Assembly (NCBI GenBank): GCA_036674765.1
Contig: JARVKI010000065.1
Location: 1 to 64,000 of the forward strand
Origin: Seiridium cupressi
Taxonomy: Eukaryota > Ascomycota > Sordariomycetes > Amphisphaeriales > Sporocadaceae
Direction: 5' to 3'
Length of the DNA stretch: 64,000 nucleotides
Below the pieces are notes generated by a model that was given only the letters and a program-made list of their open reading frames with translations, was not told the origin of the DNA and did not search any database. Shown here in pieces: positions 45,738-57,565 of the stretch (within the stretch, counting starts at the first letter, position 1; every line of letters begins with the position of its first letter). Position numbers and translations under genes: made by a program.

Positions 45738-47841
45738 TGTGTCGTATTTCTGTAGAAATTCCTTCTGGAAGAATAATAATCAAGCATACAACGATATCTG
45801 GGGGAGTATGATGGGTTCTTAAGGATCTCTCCATGATGAGGGGAAATTATATCATTCTTAGAAGAGGGGATTTGGCCCGCCAGCTCCCTTAGCGCTCAAG
45901 CAGCACGCATACGTCTCCTCACAATGCCATCCAATAAAGGGGCTGCGATCATCTTGGAGATGTAGCCCAGACACTAAACTCTGGTATTCAACCCCTCATC
46001 TCGGCCCAAATTTTCCCATTCAATATTGATTGCACATCATATGACGCCACAACATCCATCGCTCCGCACATATGTCGGCAAGTTGAACAGCCTTATCCCG
46101 TTATAGCGATCGAGGCAAGTAAACTTGGATACAGTACGAAGCTCAGGAGACTACTGTGCGAGACTAGGAGCCGTTTGTGTCGGGTCTTTCTCGAGACATG
46201 ACTTGTAGGAGGTTGTGCCTAACTTTGTAACGCGAGTGGAGTACCTCCTTGATACACATTACCGGTCTATCAAGAGAATAGGGGTTACACCATCTAACAA
46301 ACTGATGAATAGCTCTCGTCTATAGACAAAATACGTCGTGAGACAATCAAAGTCACATTTCGGACATGTTCGGCAAGTTGCCAAGCCAGATTGATGGGCA
46401 TGAAGAACTGGTAGAACCTCTGCTGGCGACAGGCGTGTAAGATGATTGGCCAATGGACAAAACGGAACCTGCAGACATACATGAGCTTAGATGCAAGCCG
46501 ATTGCGGGGGTGGAGAAGGCAGTGCTCATAGTATGCATGGAAACCATGCACGAGCTGTTGGCAGAGTCTTATGCATGCGTTCCCCCGCAAACCCGTTAGA
46601 GTCTGATCGACGTGACTATATACGTTGACCGGCTCTAAAGCATGCATGAGAGGTAAGCATCGATGGTCAGGCGGCAAAACTAAAAGCTGAGATGTGCAAT
46701 AAGCTCCAAGCACGCAGGGCAATCTATTTCATTGGATCGGTCCTAAGGGCGTGATCTTCATGGTACAAAATTAAATGAGTTCCTATGGCAAGATAGTGTG
46801 AAGATTACATGGTTTGGATCCGAGGCACCTAGCCATAGGGCAAAGCCAGCCAACGCAACCTTAGAGGTATCCAAGGATGGCGGCACAACAGCTGGACCGG
46901 AACGCGGTCATGTTACACGGTAGTTCGATGGGCGCTAAGAGATTGGAGAACCATGAAAGCCCAGACAATACTATTATCTCCGACAGAAAAGCCGCCAATA
47001 TGGAATGAAAGGCCATCACCACCAAGGATGCAAGCTGTCTCTTTGGGATAGGCACTGCGCGTTTCCTGCAGCCGCCGCTACGAGACTCCCCACGGCCGGG
47101 CAGTATTATCAAAGATCTGGGCTTGCAATGACGAAGCTTTTGAACCTTCTCCGCTTCCTCTGGGAATTACCAAGAGCTTTCCAACCAATCTGCCTACTTC
47201 CGTTGCTGCCGCTGGTGCGGGGAAGGAGGCCTTGGATATCGGCAAAGATGCTGATGGACGGCCAGAAGGAGCTCACATACCGAGATTCGGTGGAGACAAC
47301 AATACTGCACACGGGATGTTGGCGGTGCTGAAATGTTGCAGCGTTGAAGGGAAGCTCTCCTGAACTGCAATGTAATGGGTCAGGTGTCGTTTTCGGATCT
47401 GCGAATGAGGCGGAGACCTTCGACGAAGCCGGTTGAGGATCTGCGCTATTGTTTGAGGGACCCGAGTGGGGTATGTGGGGGAAACATAATGGGATACGGT
47501 ACAAAAACAGATAACGTATATTATCCGCACTGTGTAGTGCAGCGGTTGTCATACCAACTTACAGGTTCGCTCGCGTCAAACCCAACCACATAGGCGCAGT
47601 ACTGACACCCAAAATGATCTTCGGAATAGTTCAATGAGAGCACATGCCATCACAGGTTAAAAGGTTCGAATGCACGCAAATGCTTCTTGATAAGTATATA
47701 CAAATTCCTTGATATGTCACAATTGACTATTCTGCCGTCTCTCAAGCGGACTGCGAAAGCTCTAAGAAGTTATTATATACATTTTGAATGTAAGTCTCCA
47801 TCCACATAGGCCAAGTGCTGCTGTTCCCCCGAATTGGTATT
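45738..47841. other. Intergenic region, 2.1 kb
   Basis: Left part is the alcohol oxidase promoter; it has ATTATATC about 110 bp upstream of the ATG and GGGG-containing stretches (for example near 45799) that could suit carbon-repressor binding, which is only a suggestion. Minus-strand frames at 46294-46722, 46861-47112 and 47109-47552 have no recognisable family. Confidence 0.4.
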
Positions 47842-49214
47842 CTATCGAGCCACCAGCTCTGCAACCTGATAGTTGTAGTTGCAGATCGAGTCAGCAGTGG
47901 ACGAAACCTTAACGGTACCCTGTGCTGAGTACAGGATATTGTAGCTTGCGTCCACGACTTCAAGATATTGAATGCCCGTCTGCATACCCGGTGTGCTGAA
48001 ATAGTTCAATCCGGTCGACAGCGCAGCCTTGAGGATCAACCCGCCATTGCTCCAGACCTGAGCTGTAACATCAGATACACCATCGTTAACTACGATAGCC
48101 CAGTTGACTGCATCCCTCGCGGCGCCGGATCCTGACGGCTTGCCATCGGAGCATGTCGCTGTTGTCAAAATTGTGCGATACCACATGGAACCAATGATAT
48201 CGGTGCCCGTGGGCGGGCGCATTCCGGTGGCGTCGACACCGGCCTTGTAGGCTGTGATAAATGACGTGAAGAGAGACTGCCAGCCGGTATGCGGGAAGTC
48301 GTCATCATTGGCATATCCCAAGATGGTGTCACTAAGTCCCTCGGTGTGTAGCTCGCTGATGTAGTGGCTTTCTCCAGCGTCATTCCAGGTCTGGATCTCA
48401 ACGAACTCGGGCAGAGAGTCGAGGGCAAGGATCTCGGTCATGCGTTGCGGCAGGTTGACCTCGCCGGGTCGGTACCAGTAGTTACTGTCTAGGTGCTTGT
48501 ATTGCAAGCTAGAAAGCGGAATCATGTAAGTTTTATCAGCATTGTGAACAGACGATATGATGGTCTCGTCCGTGCTCGTAGAGACGTTGGAGGCGGTGTT
48601 GCTGGTGCTGGGCCACGCCGTTTCCCAGCTAAATACGCCGTCGACCACGTCCGTCCACGTACTCAACCAGCTGTCGAAGTTGCTGTAGTAATGCGAGCTG
48701 TCGTCGAAGTCAGGCACAAAGTACACATCACTCTTCAGCGTGGCGAGAAAGCCTGGCCAGTATTCGGGGCCTGTGCCTGCAGCACTGAATGTACTAAGGA
48801 AGGGCAAATCGTTGTAAGTGTAGTAATTGTCATTGCCGATGTATTCATTGATAAGATCGCTAAAGTCGTACGAATTGCTGTCTTGGGCTAGGTCCATGCT
48901 GAAGAAAAATTTGAGGTCCTTGCCGGAAGCAGCCGTGAAAAGCTGATCGATGGCGTCCAGTGCCCAATGTGCCGTGGCATTGCCTACGTTGAGGGCAAAG
49001 GCATCGATGCCCATAGCTATGGCGGCGTTGACATCATCAGCGGCATGAGTCGTAGTACCGTCCAATCCTTGGACCTGCGAAAAAAACGTATTAGTTGCGT
49101 ACTGGCAGGAGTAGCCGGACTTGAGAACTGTACCATATAATGGCAGAAGACATGACGCGCAGAAGCGAGCGGTAGTGAAGCCGCCACCGCGGCAACTAGG
49201 AGACGGAGATGCAT
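47842..49214 (-). CDS. Secreted GH71 alpha-1,3-glucanase (mutanase)
   Basis: Two exons (49214-49134 and 49074-47842, intron 59 nt) give 437 aa. Signal peptide MHLRLLVAAVAASLPLASA, then the GH71 opening RHVFCHYMV. The rest fits the family: DDVNAAIAMGIDAFALNVG, LKFFFSMDLAQD, FLSTFSAAGTGPEYW, VYFVPDFDD, VDGVFSWETAWPS, SWDY-type WYRPGEVNLPQRM and FVEIQTWNDAGESHYI. The end (..QVAELVAR) contains the usual all-beta C-terminal domain but no carbohydrate-binding module. The enzyme cuts alpha-1,3-glucan, a cell-wall polymer of fungi, and so acts in wall turnover or on other fungi. The donor is GTACAG, chosen because it keeps phase and joins HYM to VQGLDG. Confidence 0.92.
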
Positions 49215-50366
49215 GGTTATAATGAGTGTGTATGGTGACGAGCTGACTTAGGACTTTTCCATTGGCGAAGAATCATCCTTTATACAGAGAAACTTGGGAA
49301 TCGACCCGTCCTGTCCCTGGTGCATCCTTTCGTGGCTGCATAGTCCCGCATTTTCAAGGCCCCCGGACAGGAAGGATCCCTACGGCAAATCGTTCTCGTT
49401 GTGTGCAGTCTACTAAATACAGGCTTGCCCCTTCTTTTTTATTCTCCAATCTAAACAGGACAGTCGCCCCTATTTTGATTGCATTTAGCATATGACAGGC
49501 TCATGGCATCCTGCAGCAAGTTGCATGCTACTAAGGGCCTGAATGTGGAAAATAGTGGGCGGTGTGGGGGTTCGGATCTCGGAAGGATCACGCTAACTCA
49601 GTCTGCCAGAGCCTTCATTGAAAGTTGAAACGGACTTGAGCAGCCAGCGCCTCGGCACCGAGGGTGGGGCCAAGGTATTTATAGCACAAATACTCTTGTC
49701 AGCAAATCATATCCACACGTATATAAGGAGTCAGGATGGGGCTATCGTCTGATGTTACGTAGACTCTATTGAAATACATCATTACTATTTGAGTTTTGGT
49801 CCTGTCAGCAGTACATGGCGAATGTTTGTTTTACCACGTACCTTTTGGCACAAGAATGGCAAGAAGCGTACACTAATGGGATGAATATCGGGTTTCTGTT
49901 ACCAAAAGCTACGATTGATCAGACCATATAGTCGTCGTAAGGTCCAGAACCCGGCTATCTTTTTGCAGTGGAATATGGCCCCTCAGCCGTACAGATTTCA
50001 TACGTCCGATTGTGGTGCCAAGCAGACCAAGGGTCCCGTTTCTGAAGCGCGGCTATTTCCGCAGGATCTTCAAGCCCGAGGCACCTGGACAGGGATGGCA
50101 TTAAGGATTTCTCAAAAGAATCAACCAGGTGTCCGTTCATCTCAGCTAGCAAATCTCCCAGAGTTAGCACTAGATGACAAGCGATAGTGAGTATATGCTA
50201 CTGAAACGTCCAATATCTGAGTGATTTGTCTCCTTCTGAAAACCAATCCTCCTCTGCCACCTAATCCTCAGTATAAATGAATTTCCGCATATGTTCTGGG
50301 TCTTGCCCAAAAGGGAACTGATGTCTCCGTTGAACGATGCGGCAATTGGCATCTGCCGAGAGACTA
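49215..50366. other. Intergenic region with an orphan coding-like stretch
   Basis: Promoter of the GH71 gene on the left, 3' flank of the carboxypeptidase on the right. A minus-strand stretch at 49955-50170 is listed separately. Confidence 0.45.
49955..50170 (-). other. Orphan coding-like stretch, possible gene relic
   Basis: About 70 open codons on the minus strand read LTLGDLLAEMNGHLVDSFEK.. then ..GLEDPAEIAALQKRDPW.. and end at a TAG. The amphipathic, well-balanced composition looks like real protein, yet no ATG-led start, upstream exon or downstream partner is visible. I do not recognise the family. It may be the last exon of a decayed gene. Confidence 0.3.
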
Positions 50367-52285
50367 TTAAATGGTATACTCCCCAGATGCATCTAGACGG
50401 GTTATGCGGCCCAGCAGTCGTTCCATTACCCGATATGAAGCGCCGGGTGCAGTCTGCGGAAGCACTTTGCAAGACTACGTTAGCCATAAGCTGTGATTGA
50501 GCGGAATTCAACTCACTGTGTCCAGCAGTGAAGACCTCAACGAAAGTCAGGCCCCTCTCTTCGTGCCATTTCCCCAGCAGACCCGCACCAGCAGTATGGG
50601 TCATGGGGACAGGAACGTTCCCATCCATGATCTCTTCGAGACCCCAATGGTATGGTACAAGGAAATTTGGGTCCGCTGAAGGCCTGGTCTGGAATCCTTG
50701 CTGCCCACTCCATGTCATGTTTTGAATGCATAGGAGAGAGCCGTTCACCATTCCACCCATGTCCAGACCGCCATTAGCAATAATGACATTGTTAGTACGC
50801 TCTATGACGCCGGGGAGAGGACCTAGAGAGGAGTCGGGGACGTCGTTGTCGTAGAGCAGCCCTTTCCCACCGCCACAAATTGAATAGTCCGTCTGAGGAA
50901 CATGCAAGGCTGATTGGACAGCTGGATCACTGAAGTAACTGTTCGGCCCGGCCGCATAGTCTATGAGTGAGAGTTGATTCCAAGGGAATGGACAGGTCTG
51001 CGTGATATGGTAAAAACTGAAACATGGGTTGATATACATGACAGCTTTCATTATCTCTGCGAATATATCATCTCCGAAGCTGGTATTGTATGGAAGGGGT
51101 GGGAGGGGACCATTTGGTGGATAATCGTCGACATGGCTGTTGTAGTAATCGATATATCCCGATGCTTTATCGGATATATAGTCAATAAAGCTGTCATTCA
51201 GATGAAGAATATTATTGTAACTCCTGACAAATGGGATCAGTGGAACTGTTTCATGTCAATAGTCGCTCTCAATTGTGAAATAAGGCCTCACCGTTGACCC
51301 AGAGGTCGAAGTTTCCAAAGACAGCATCAATGAGATGGACACCATCCACGTTATAATATACCATATCGGTCTGATCCAGCATCGCACCAGCCAGATAGGG
51401 AACCCACCGGCCACCATAGCTTTCGCCAGCAATATAGACCTTGTAGCCATACAGTGAGAAGACATCTACGAAGTTTTTCCAGAAGCCGAGGAATTGTTGA
51501 GCTGCTTCAGCGTCGTCTCGCACTTTCGTATTCCCCTGTGACAGTCCAATGCCAAATGGCTGATCCACCCACACGACATTGGTCAAGTTTGTCCACGAGT
51601 AGGGATTTGGGAAAGGCTCATAGACTCCTGGCGGCCAGAGGAAGGGTCCGTTCTCCTGAAGCAGACCTACCATGGAGCTGCATCCGGGACCGCCCTGCAG
51701 CCAAATTACTATCTCCTTGCTTGCTTTTGGGTCCGAGGAAGGGAAAAACCAGAAGAACAGCTTGCGCCGATCTTCATCATCATCGGTGATGGAAAGCAAG
51801 CCCGCATATGACTCGCCGATGTCGAAATGAACATGAGGCAAGCCTGTAGAATTGACTGCAAATTCTAGGAGAAAGGTCAGCCAATATCATCCTCGACTTA
51901 GCGCTGCGGAGCCATGGCCACAATAACGGCCACAGGCACGGGGAAGGTTCGTTCCATAGCTTCTCGATGCATGACGATTCTTTCCGGGATATGAAATATG
52001 TAGAAGCGGTGCGATCATGGGGCTTCTCTAACTGTTGCTGACATAATGACCCACCAAAGAAGTCTGTGGGCCGTACACTAATTGGAAACTCATTCACGCA
52101 CTTTTGGAATTCTCGTCCAAGTAACTCCACGTCTTGTTAGTTTTCACCGGCTGCTGGGATGACTGTCCCGGGTTTGCTTCCCCGCCTTGTAGAACAGCTT
52201 GCGTGGATCTCCGGTCAAAGTATGGCCGTTGCAAAGCGGATGCGACGATTGCGCCGATGGCGAGAGCGATCAAGACTGACCCCAT
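50367..52285 (-). CDS. Secreted serine carboxypeptidase, peptidase family S10
   Basis: Four exons (52285-52102, 51864-51292, 51245-50517, 50464-50367) give 527 aa. MGSVLIALAIGAIVASALQ is a signal peptide; an ATG 15 nt further 5' (52300) would put MLQCE in front and weaken it. After a propeptide-like stretch comes HVHFDIGESYAGLL, WLQGGPGCSSMVGLLQENGP, WVDQPFGIGLS and the nucleophile in GESYGG (Ser210). The charge relay is Asp414 (NGGLDMGG) and His495 (AGHMLPQTAPG). It removes C-terminal residues from peptides at acid pH, in vacuole or outside the cell. Introns are 237, 46 and 52 nt; the 46-nt one is fixed by VPLIPFVRSYNN continuing the family pattern. Many N-glycosylation sequons. Confidence 0.92.
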
Positions 52286-54127
52286 TTCGCACTGAAGCAT
52301 TAACCTCTAGTATCGACAGGAAAGAATCCCGTAGAGGTGCAGCTGCGATGTTGACTACATGTGTCTACGATGTGGAAAGACGTACAAAGCTCCGATGCCT
52401 ACCAAAAAGTTCAACTCCGATCCTTGTTCTCAGCTCCTCAACTCCGATGCTGACATCTGCTCGAGGAGCTGCATCCCAGCGGCAAAGGTGTCATCAGGCT
52501 AGCGCGATGCATCATCTCTCAGTAGCCGTGAGGCCTGGCGATGTAGGCTTTCAAGATGTTTTCGACGACTGCATACCCAGCGCATCAGTCGTCTAGTAAC
52601 CAGAGCACATACCAGTACAAAGACACGACGCCACAGTGGTCTTAAACCGGTGCAGTAAGCAACAGCGCAAAGATGATCCCAAATACGATACAAGCCGTAA
52701 AGTTTCACAAGAACCATTCACTTAACAATAATGAAAAGGGAGCGGGCCGACAAGACGTAATGTATTGGTGACTCGTGAACCGACAGATTCGGAGTACGAG
52801 AAGCTCGACATAATATTCCTCGGGTATGCAGTTACAGCTTGGCTTTGGTGGAGCAGGGAGTTCAAATGTTGAATTCGCTAGGTCGCAGGGCATTTGTAGC
52901 CCCACCTGCCAAAACCGCTACGATCAGCCGCTAGAATGCATTGAGCAGCCAGCTAGTGCGGTATTCATTTAGCGTAGGATGCGGGACTGAAAAGCTCTGG
53001 CAGGCCTTAACTAGTAGACCCTCACACGCTGACGGGAAACGAGACACGTCGCAGTGCCTACCAATCTCAACCTTTTCGATTATTTCTAATTTAATAGCGA
53101 AAATAGAGATAAAAGATTTGAAAGTTCTTAATTATCAATAATTATTTGAATAATTGACGGATTTAATAAAAGTATCCTAGGAGTTTTTTTCTATGTACCT
53201 ATGTATGGTTGAAGTTAGGGGGTATTTAAGCTAAAGCTGGTTTGGTGCGTCGCTCTGGTTGGCTGTGTCTTATTTCCCGTGTGAGGGTCCTGGCCTCATC
53301 TTCTGGGGCCACAACAAATCCTTGAATTGCAGGTTCAAGCTCGAAAACAACGGCAATAAGCCCAACAACAAGGTCCAATCGCCTCCAGGCTGAACAGGAC
53401 TATTTCCTCCGAAGAGAATATTATCAAATCAACGTGCCCCTGCGCGACACTCGAGGTGAAACAAGCATCTGCCAAGTTTTGCCAAGTTTAACGGTGCAAT
53501 GACGTTGCGAACCAAACGCGGTGTTGATCTTGTGGAGGAGCCCCGTCCAAGAACAAGCAACACCACCCGTCCACGCGTCTGTAAATCATGATCGAAACCT
53601 AATTGGGACTACCGGTTTCCGTCGCAAATCTCTCCTGTAAACCCATGATTGGTCCTTCCCGCCCTGGTGAAACTCCTTTTCGAAAGTCTTGCCTGGCTAA
53701 GCCTAAAGTCTGCCGCTACACCTCAGATTCTGGTCAGTCTAGACCGTGAGTAACGAGATGAGAAAACGGCGGAATGACGTCAATGTCAATCATGGCTTCT
53801 CGCAAGCTTCCAGCCCACTGAATTGCGTTACCTTGGCCCGCCGCACTTGTCACAAGCAGCTTGCTACGGCAGCAAACGCATCATAACATCCCGCCAGCCA
53901 ACGGGGTAGGGGACGGCTAATATCCGCTACACTGCCAGGGATCTGTCGTTCGAATATATGTTCGAGGCAGCTCGCTCCTTTGTTTATCGCAGTTCTAGTT
54001 GTTCATTACATTGACAATCATCATCCTGTCGCGCCCATCCGTGACCAAGGACACAAAGCCCGGTCCCACCTTGACTCCCCGACAGTCAACAGCAACGTAG
54101 CAGCAGCAGGCTGTGCCGTACTGAATC
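52286..54127. other. Intergenic region, 1.8 kb
   Basis: Divergent spacer between the carboxypeptidase and lipid phosphatase genes. An AT-rich patch lies at about 53070-53170. No gene recognised. Confidence 0.5.
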
Positions 54128-55383
54128 ATGGGTCTTTTCAACAAAAAGCCTCGCCAGGAGCCCGCCCAAGGCACTACAGCTACCACTTCTAATGGTACTC
54201 GTGGTGGTGGTATGTTTGGTGGCGGACGACAGGCGCAGCATGGCAGTGGCCATGTGACCGAGGCATACTCCATGTCCAAGCGACCCAGCTTTGGCCAATG
54301 GCTGAAATACACTTGGCTCGATATCCTCACAATGGTCATCATGGGCGCCATCGGCCTCGGTGTAAGTTTACTGCGACCCGCTTCCGATTCCATCGTTCAG
54401 TGGTTAACATATCTTCAAAGGTGTACGAAGCCCACCCTGCCCCGACTCGCTCGTTCCCTGTGACTTTCTCGGATGGCGAGATCGTCTATCCCGAATTTGG
54501 TTACCCCCTGCGAAAGGAGATTGTGCCTATCTGGGCAGCAGCTCTACTGGCAGCGCTGGTCCCTATTGTCGTTTTCCTGTTCATGCAAATTCGCATCCGC
54601 TCATTCTGGGACGTCAACAACGCTACGATTGGTCTGCTGTACGGCCTGATCAGTGCCGCCGTCTTCCAGGTGTTCCTGAAATGGCTGATTGGTGGATTAC
54701 GACCACACTTCTTGGCCGTCTGCAAGCCAGATATCAGCCTCGCAAGCAACAATCCTGGTGTTGTCGGTGCCGGGTACAACGCCGCTGGCTTTACAAATGT
54801 CTATTACACCCGTGAGATTTGCACTGGCGACATTAACGAGATTGACGATTCTCTGGAGTCTTTCCCTTCGGGCCACACCACTGCAGCGTTCGCAGGCTTT
54901 GTCTACCTTTACCTGTATCTGAACGCCAAGCTCAAGGTCTTTGCCAACTACCACCCTGCCATGTGGAAGCTTATCGCCATCTATGCCCCGCTACTTGGTG
55001 CAACACTCATTGGCGGTGCTCTGACCATCGATGAATACCACAACTGGTACGACATTATCGCCGGAGCTATTATTGGAACCGTCATGGCGTTTTCAGCTTA
55101 CCGTATGACCTACGCCTCCATCTGGGACTGGCGTTACAACCACATTCCCCTCAACCGCGGCGCTCCATTCTCCTACGGCGGCAGTGGCCTCGAGCTTGGT
55201 GATGCGCTTTGGACTCGCAAGGTCGGTTGGGGCAACAGCGGCGGGCATGGGTTCCACCACAGTCACCACGGAGAAAAGGCCGTCGGTAATGACTACGGTG
55301 TCAGCGGTACCAACGGCGCCGGCGTCTCGCATGCCCGAAAGCCAGTTGGTGGCAACCAAGTCCGTGGTGATGACCTCGTCTAG
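54128..55383 (+). CDS. PAP2-family lipid phosphate phosphatase (diacylglycerol pyrophosphate phosphatase-like)
   Basis: Two exons (54128-54361, 54421-55383; intron 59 nt) give 398 aa. A Gly/Thr-rich cytosolic N-terminus precedes TM1 (LDILTMVIMGAIGLG). PAP2 motif 1 is KWLIGGLRP, motif 2 is FPSGHTTAAF and motif 3 is LTIDEYHNWYD, which keeps HxxxD but lacks the usual SR ahead of it. About six hydrophobic segments and the order of motifs fit DPP1/LPP proteins, which dephosphorylate phosphatidic acid and diacylglycerol pyrophosphate in internal membranes. The His/Gly-rich tail (GHGFHHSHHG) is probably cytosolic. Third-position C bias is strong. Confidence 0.9.
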
Positions 55384-57046
55384 GTCAATCAGCCTCTCAC
55401 TGTCAACAAACATGCTTTGCTGTGGACAGCAGCATGTGATACGATAATATGATACGGGATGATGGATTGTATTCTGTGGCGTTTGGGGATGCTTAATCTC
55501 TGGAGGAGTTGGCAATCGAGGCTGTGTTTGGGATTCCCATTTGGGTGATAGTGATACCCTTGATACCAGTCAAAATTCATTGATCTCTGATTATGTCAAA
55601 TATGATTGCTGACGCGCTTGAGTTGTGACGATCACCGTTATGACCATGATTTAATGAGAGTGCATAGATAAAGAATTTGTTAACTCTGCTCCGCATTGTG
55701 TGGCCCGTAAGACACCACAACCCATCTATTCGAGGTAGTTAACAAATGCGTCTGGGCATTACGAAACTTACAGGTGTGCTGCCCGCGACTCTTTCAGGGC
55801 TCAGCCTTGTGGAAGGTCTCCAACATCTGCCAGGGAACTGGGGGCCGGTTCAGGGAAGTGTTTCGCCCATACCCCATACCCATGACGCGCCATCGTTGGC
55901 TGCCAACTTCCTTGCCGGTTGGCCACGCCAACCAACTGTCATCAGAAATGGTAGGCTATGGAATGTGCCTGGATCGCTTCAGCTTCAGCTACGTTAGTAG
56001 CTTGGACTTAGCCGTGCTTGGCATTTGCAATTGGTCTTGGTTACCTGCGTCTACGTAGCATATTTTCGGGTACCCCAAGCGCCCAAACCCGGCACCCCGG
56101 CAAATCATGCGCGAAGGACTTTTGGGGGCGCAGTCCATAGGGCGGTTGTACAGCCAGCGCTCGAGCCCAAGCTGAGAGATCCGTTCAATTGAGGTTAGAT
56201 CTGATCAACGCGGGCCCAAGACGATTGGCTGTTTCTTTCACCAGCGGAGACGTCGCTAAATAGGGTTTAAGATTTGTGGAAATCAGAACTTTTGGCATCA
56301 CGCTACCAGGGGTCTTTCTCTCTGTTCGGACACACTGACCTGACGTTCCCTCTTTTCAGGTTAAGTTGATGTGACGAACAGGAGGTCGCTTACACTGATA
56401 TTGCAGCAACAACGTACCTGACTGAGGTTTGTGTTGCGTGACCTCGTGCGCGCGTGTTCTATGAGTTTCCGTCATGGTCAATCAACACTATAGTTAACGT
56501 CTCGACTAGCCGCTTCAACCGCTGCCTCGAGAGTGTCCGGCAGCAGGAAAGAACTTCCTCATCAGCCCAATTTCAAACAGACTAATGGCGCCACGCTTGT
56601 CGACCGACTAGACTGATCCTTATTTCAGACCGCAGGTGTAGCTGACGGTGGGTCCCCTATTGGCGGTTTCGCGTTAAAGCCAATGCAAAGCCCATGCCTG
56701 CCATCGTATTCCGGCCCTGAATGCTTCAGCCGCGGCTGTCATCGTAGGCTAGGTTAGGTACTTTAGGCATCTTTGCGCTTGTCAGGTCCAAGCAGTTCCC
56801 CCATGACGCAGGGGTTGTCCACATCGTAGGCACGAAGGAGCGGCCGTCTGTTATAGAGTCCTTGGCAAGATTGTCGAATTAAGATAAATAGAGCGAGAGT
56901 TCACAGGGGAGCTAGAAGCGAATCTATCCCCAATATCTCATCCCGTACGTTCACTTGCGCAATTGTCTGCCACACAACCGGAAAATTCCGTTCGATCACT
57001 CCTTGCCATTGTCATAGATCCCGTCGGACGAAAATATACATTCACA
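55384..57046. other. Intergenic region, 1.7 kb
   Basis: 3' flank of the lipid phosphatase and promoter of the next gene. No gene recognised. Confidence 0.5.
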
Positions 57047-57565
57047 ATGCGTTTCACTGCAGCAATCGTCGCCGCCGCCTCGGTCATTGGTGCTTCCGCC
57101 CTCCCCGGCAACGACGCCCCTACACCTGTTATCCGAGCCATTGAAGCCCGCGACACCTCAGCCTGCGCCAGTGCCGCGAGCAAGTACCTACCCGACCTCA
57201 CCACGGGCGTTCCCACACCTACCGGCGAAGTGCTCACCTACCTGTTGACCGCAACTCTCAGCGACGAGTGCGCATTTCCCAGTGTCACAGGCACTTTGGG
57301 CAGCAGCCTGAGCGACTATGCCAGCTCCTACAGCTCATGGGAGAGCGCCCATATCCCGGAGCTTCGCTCCATCTACCAGGCCTGCAGCGATGTCCCAGAG
57401 GTCACCAGCACGCTCAGCGAGTACTTCGCCAGCGCTAGCGGCAGTGCGTGCAGCGCCTTCATCGCCCAGGTAACCTCGGCTAGCAAGAACGCCGCCCCTC
57501 GTGAGACTGGCATGCCCATCGCCGCCGCTGCTTTGGCTGTTGGTATCGCTGCTGTTGTGTTGTAA
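57047..57565 (+). CDS. Small Ser/Ala-rich secreted, probably GPI-anchored protein
   Basis: Intronless 172 aa from ATG 57047 (the frame is open further 5' but that part is leader-like). MRFTAAIVAAASVIGASALP is a signal peptide. The mature part has four or more spaced cysteines (SACASAA, DECAFPS, YQACSDVP, GSACSAF) and resembles the fungal group named infection-structure-specific proteins. The C-terminus MPIAAAALAVGIAAVVL is a hydrophobic tail with small residues ahead of it, as for GPI attachment. Probably a cell-surface protein; molecular role unknown. Name by resemblance only. Confidence 0.75.
   Translation: MRFTAAIVAAASVIGASALPGNDAPTPVIRAIEARDTSACASAASKYLPDLTTGVPTPTGEVLTYLLTATLSDECAFPSVTGTLGSSLSDYASSYSSWESAHIPELRSIYQACSDVPEVTSTLSEYFASASGSACSAFIAQVTSASKNAAPRETGMPIAAAALAVGIAAVVL

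Noticed and set aside
47109..47552. 147-codon minus-strand frame in the alcohol oxidase-GH71 spacer
   Set aside because: Three overlapping frames here look equally protein-like and none shows a domain or signal peptide.
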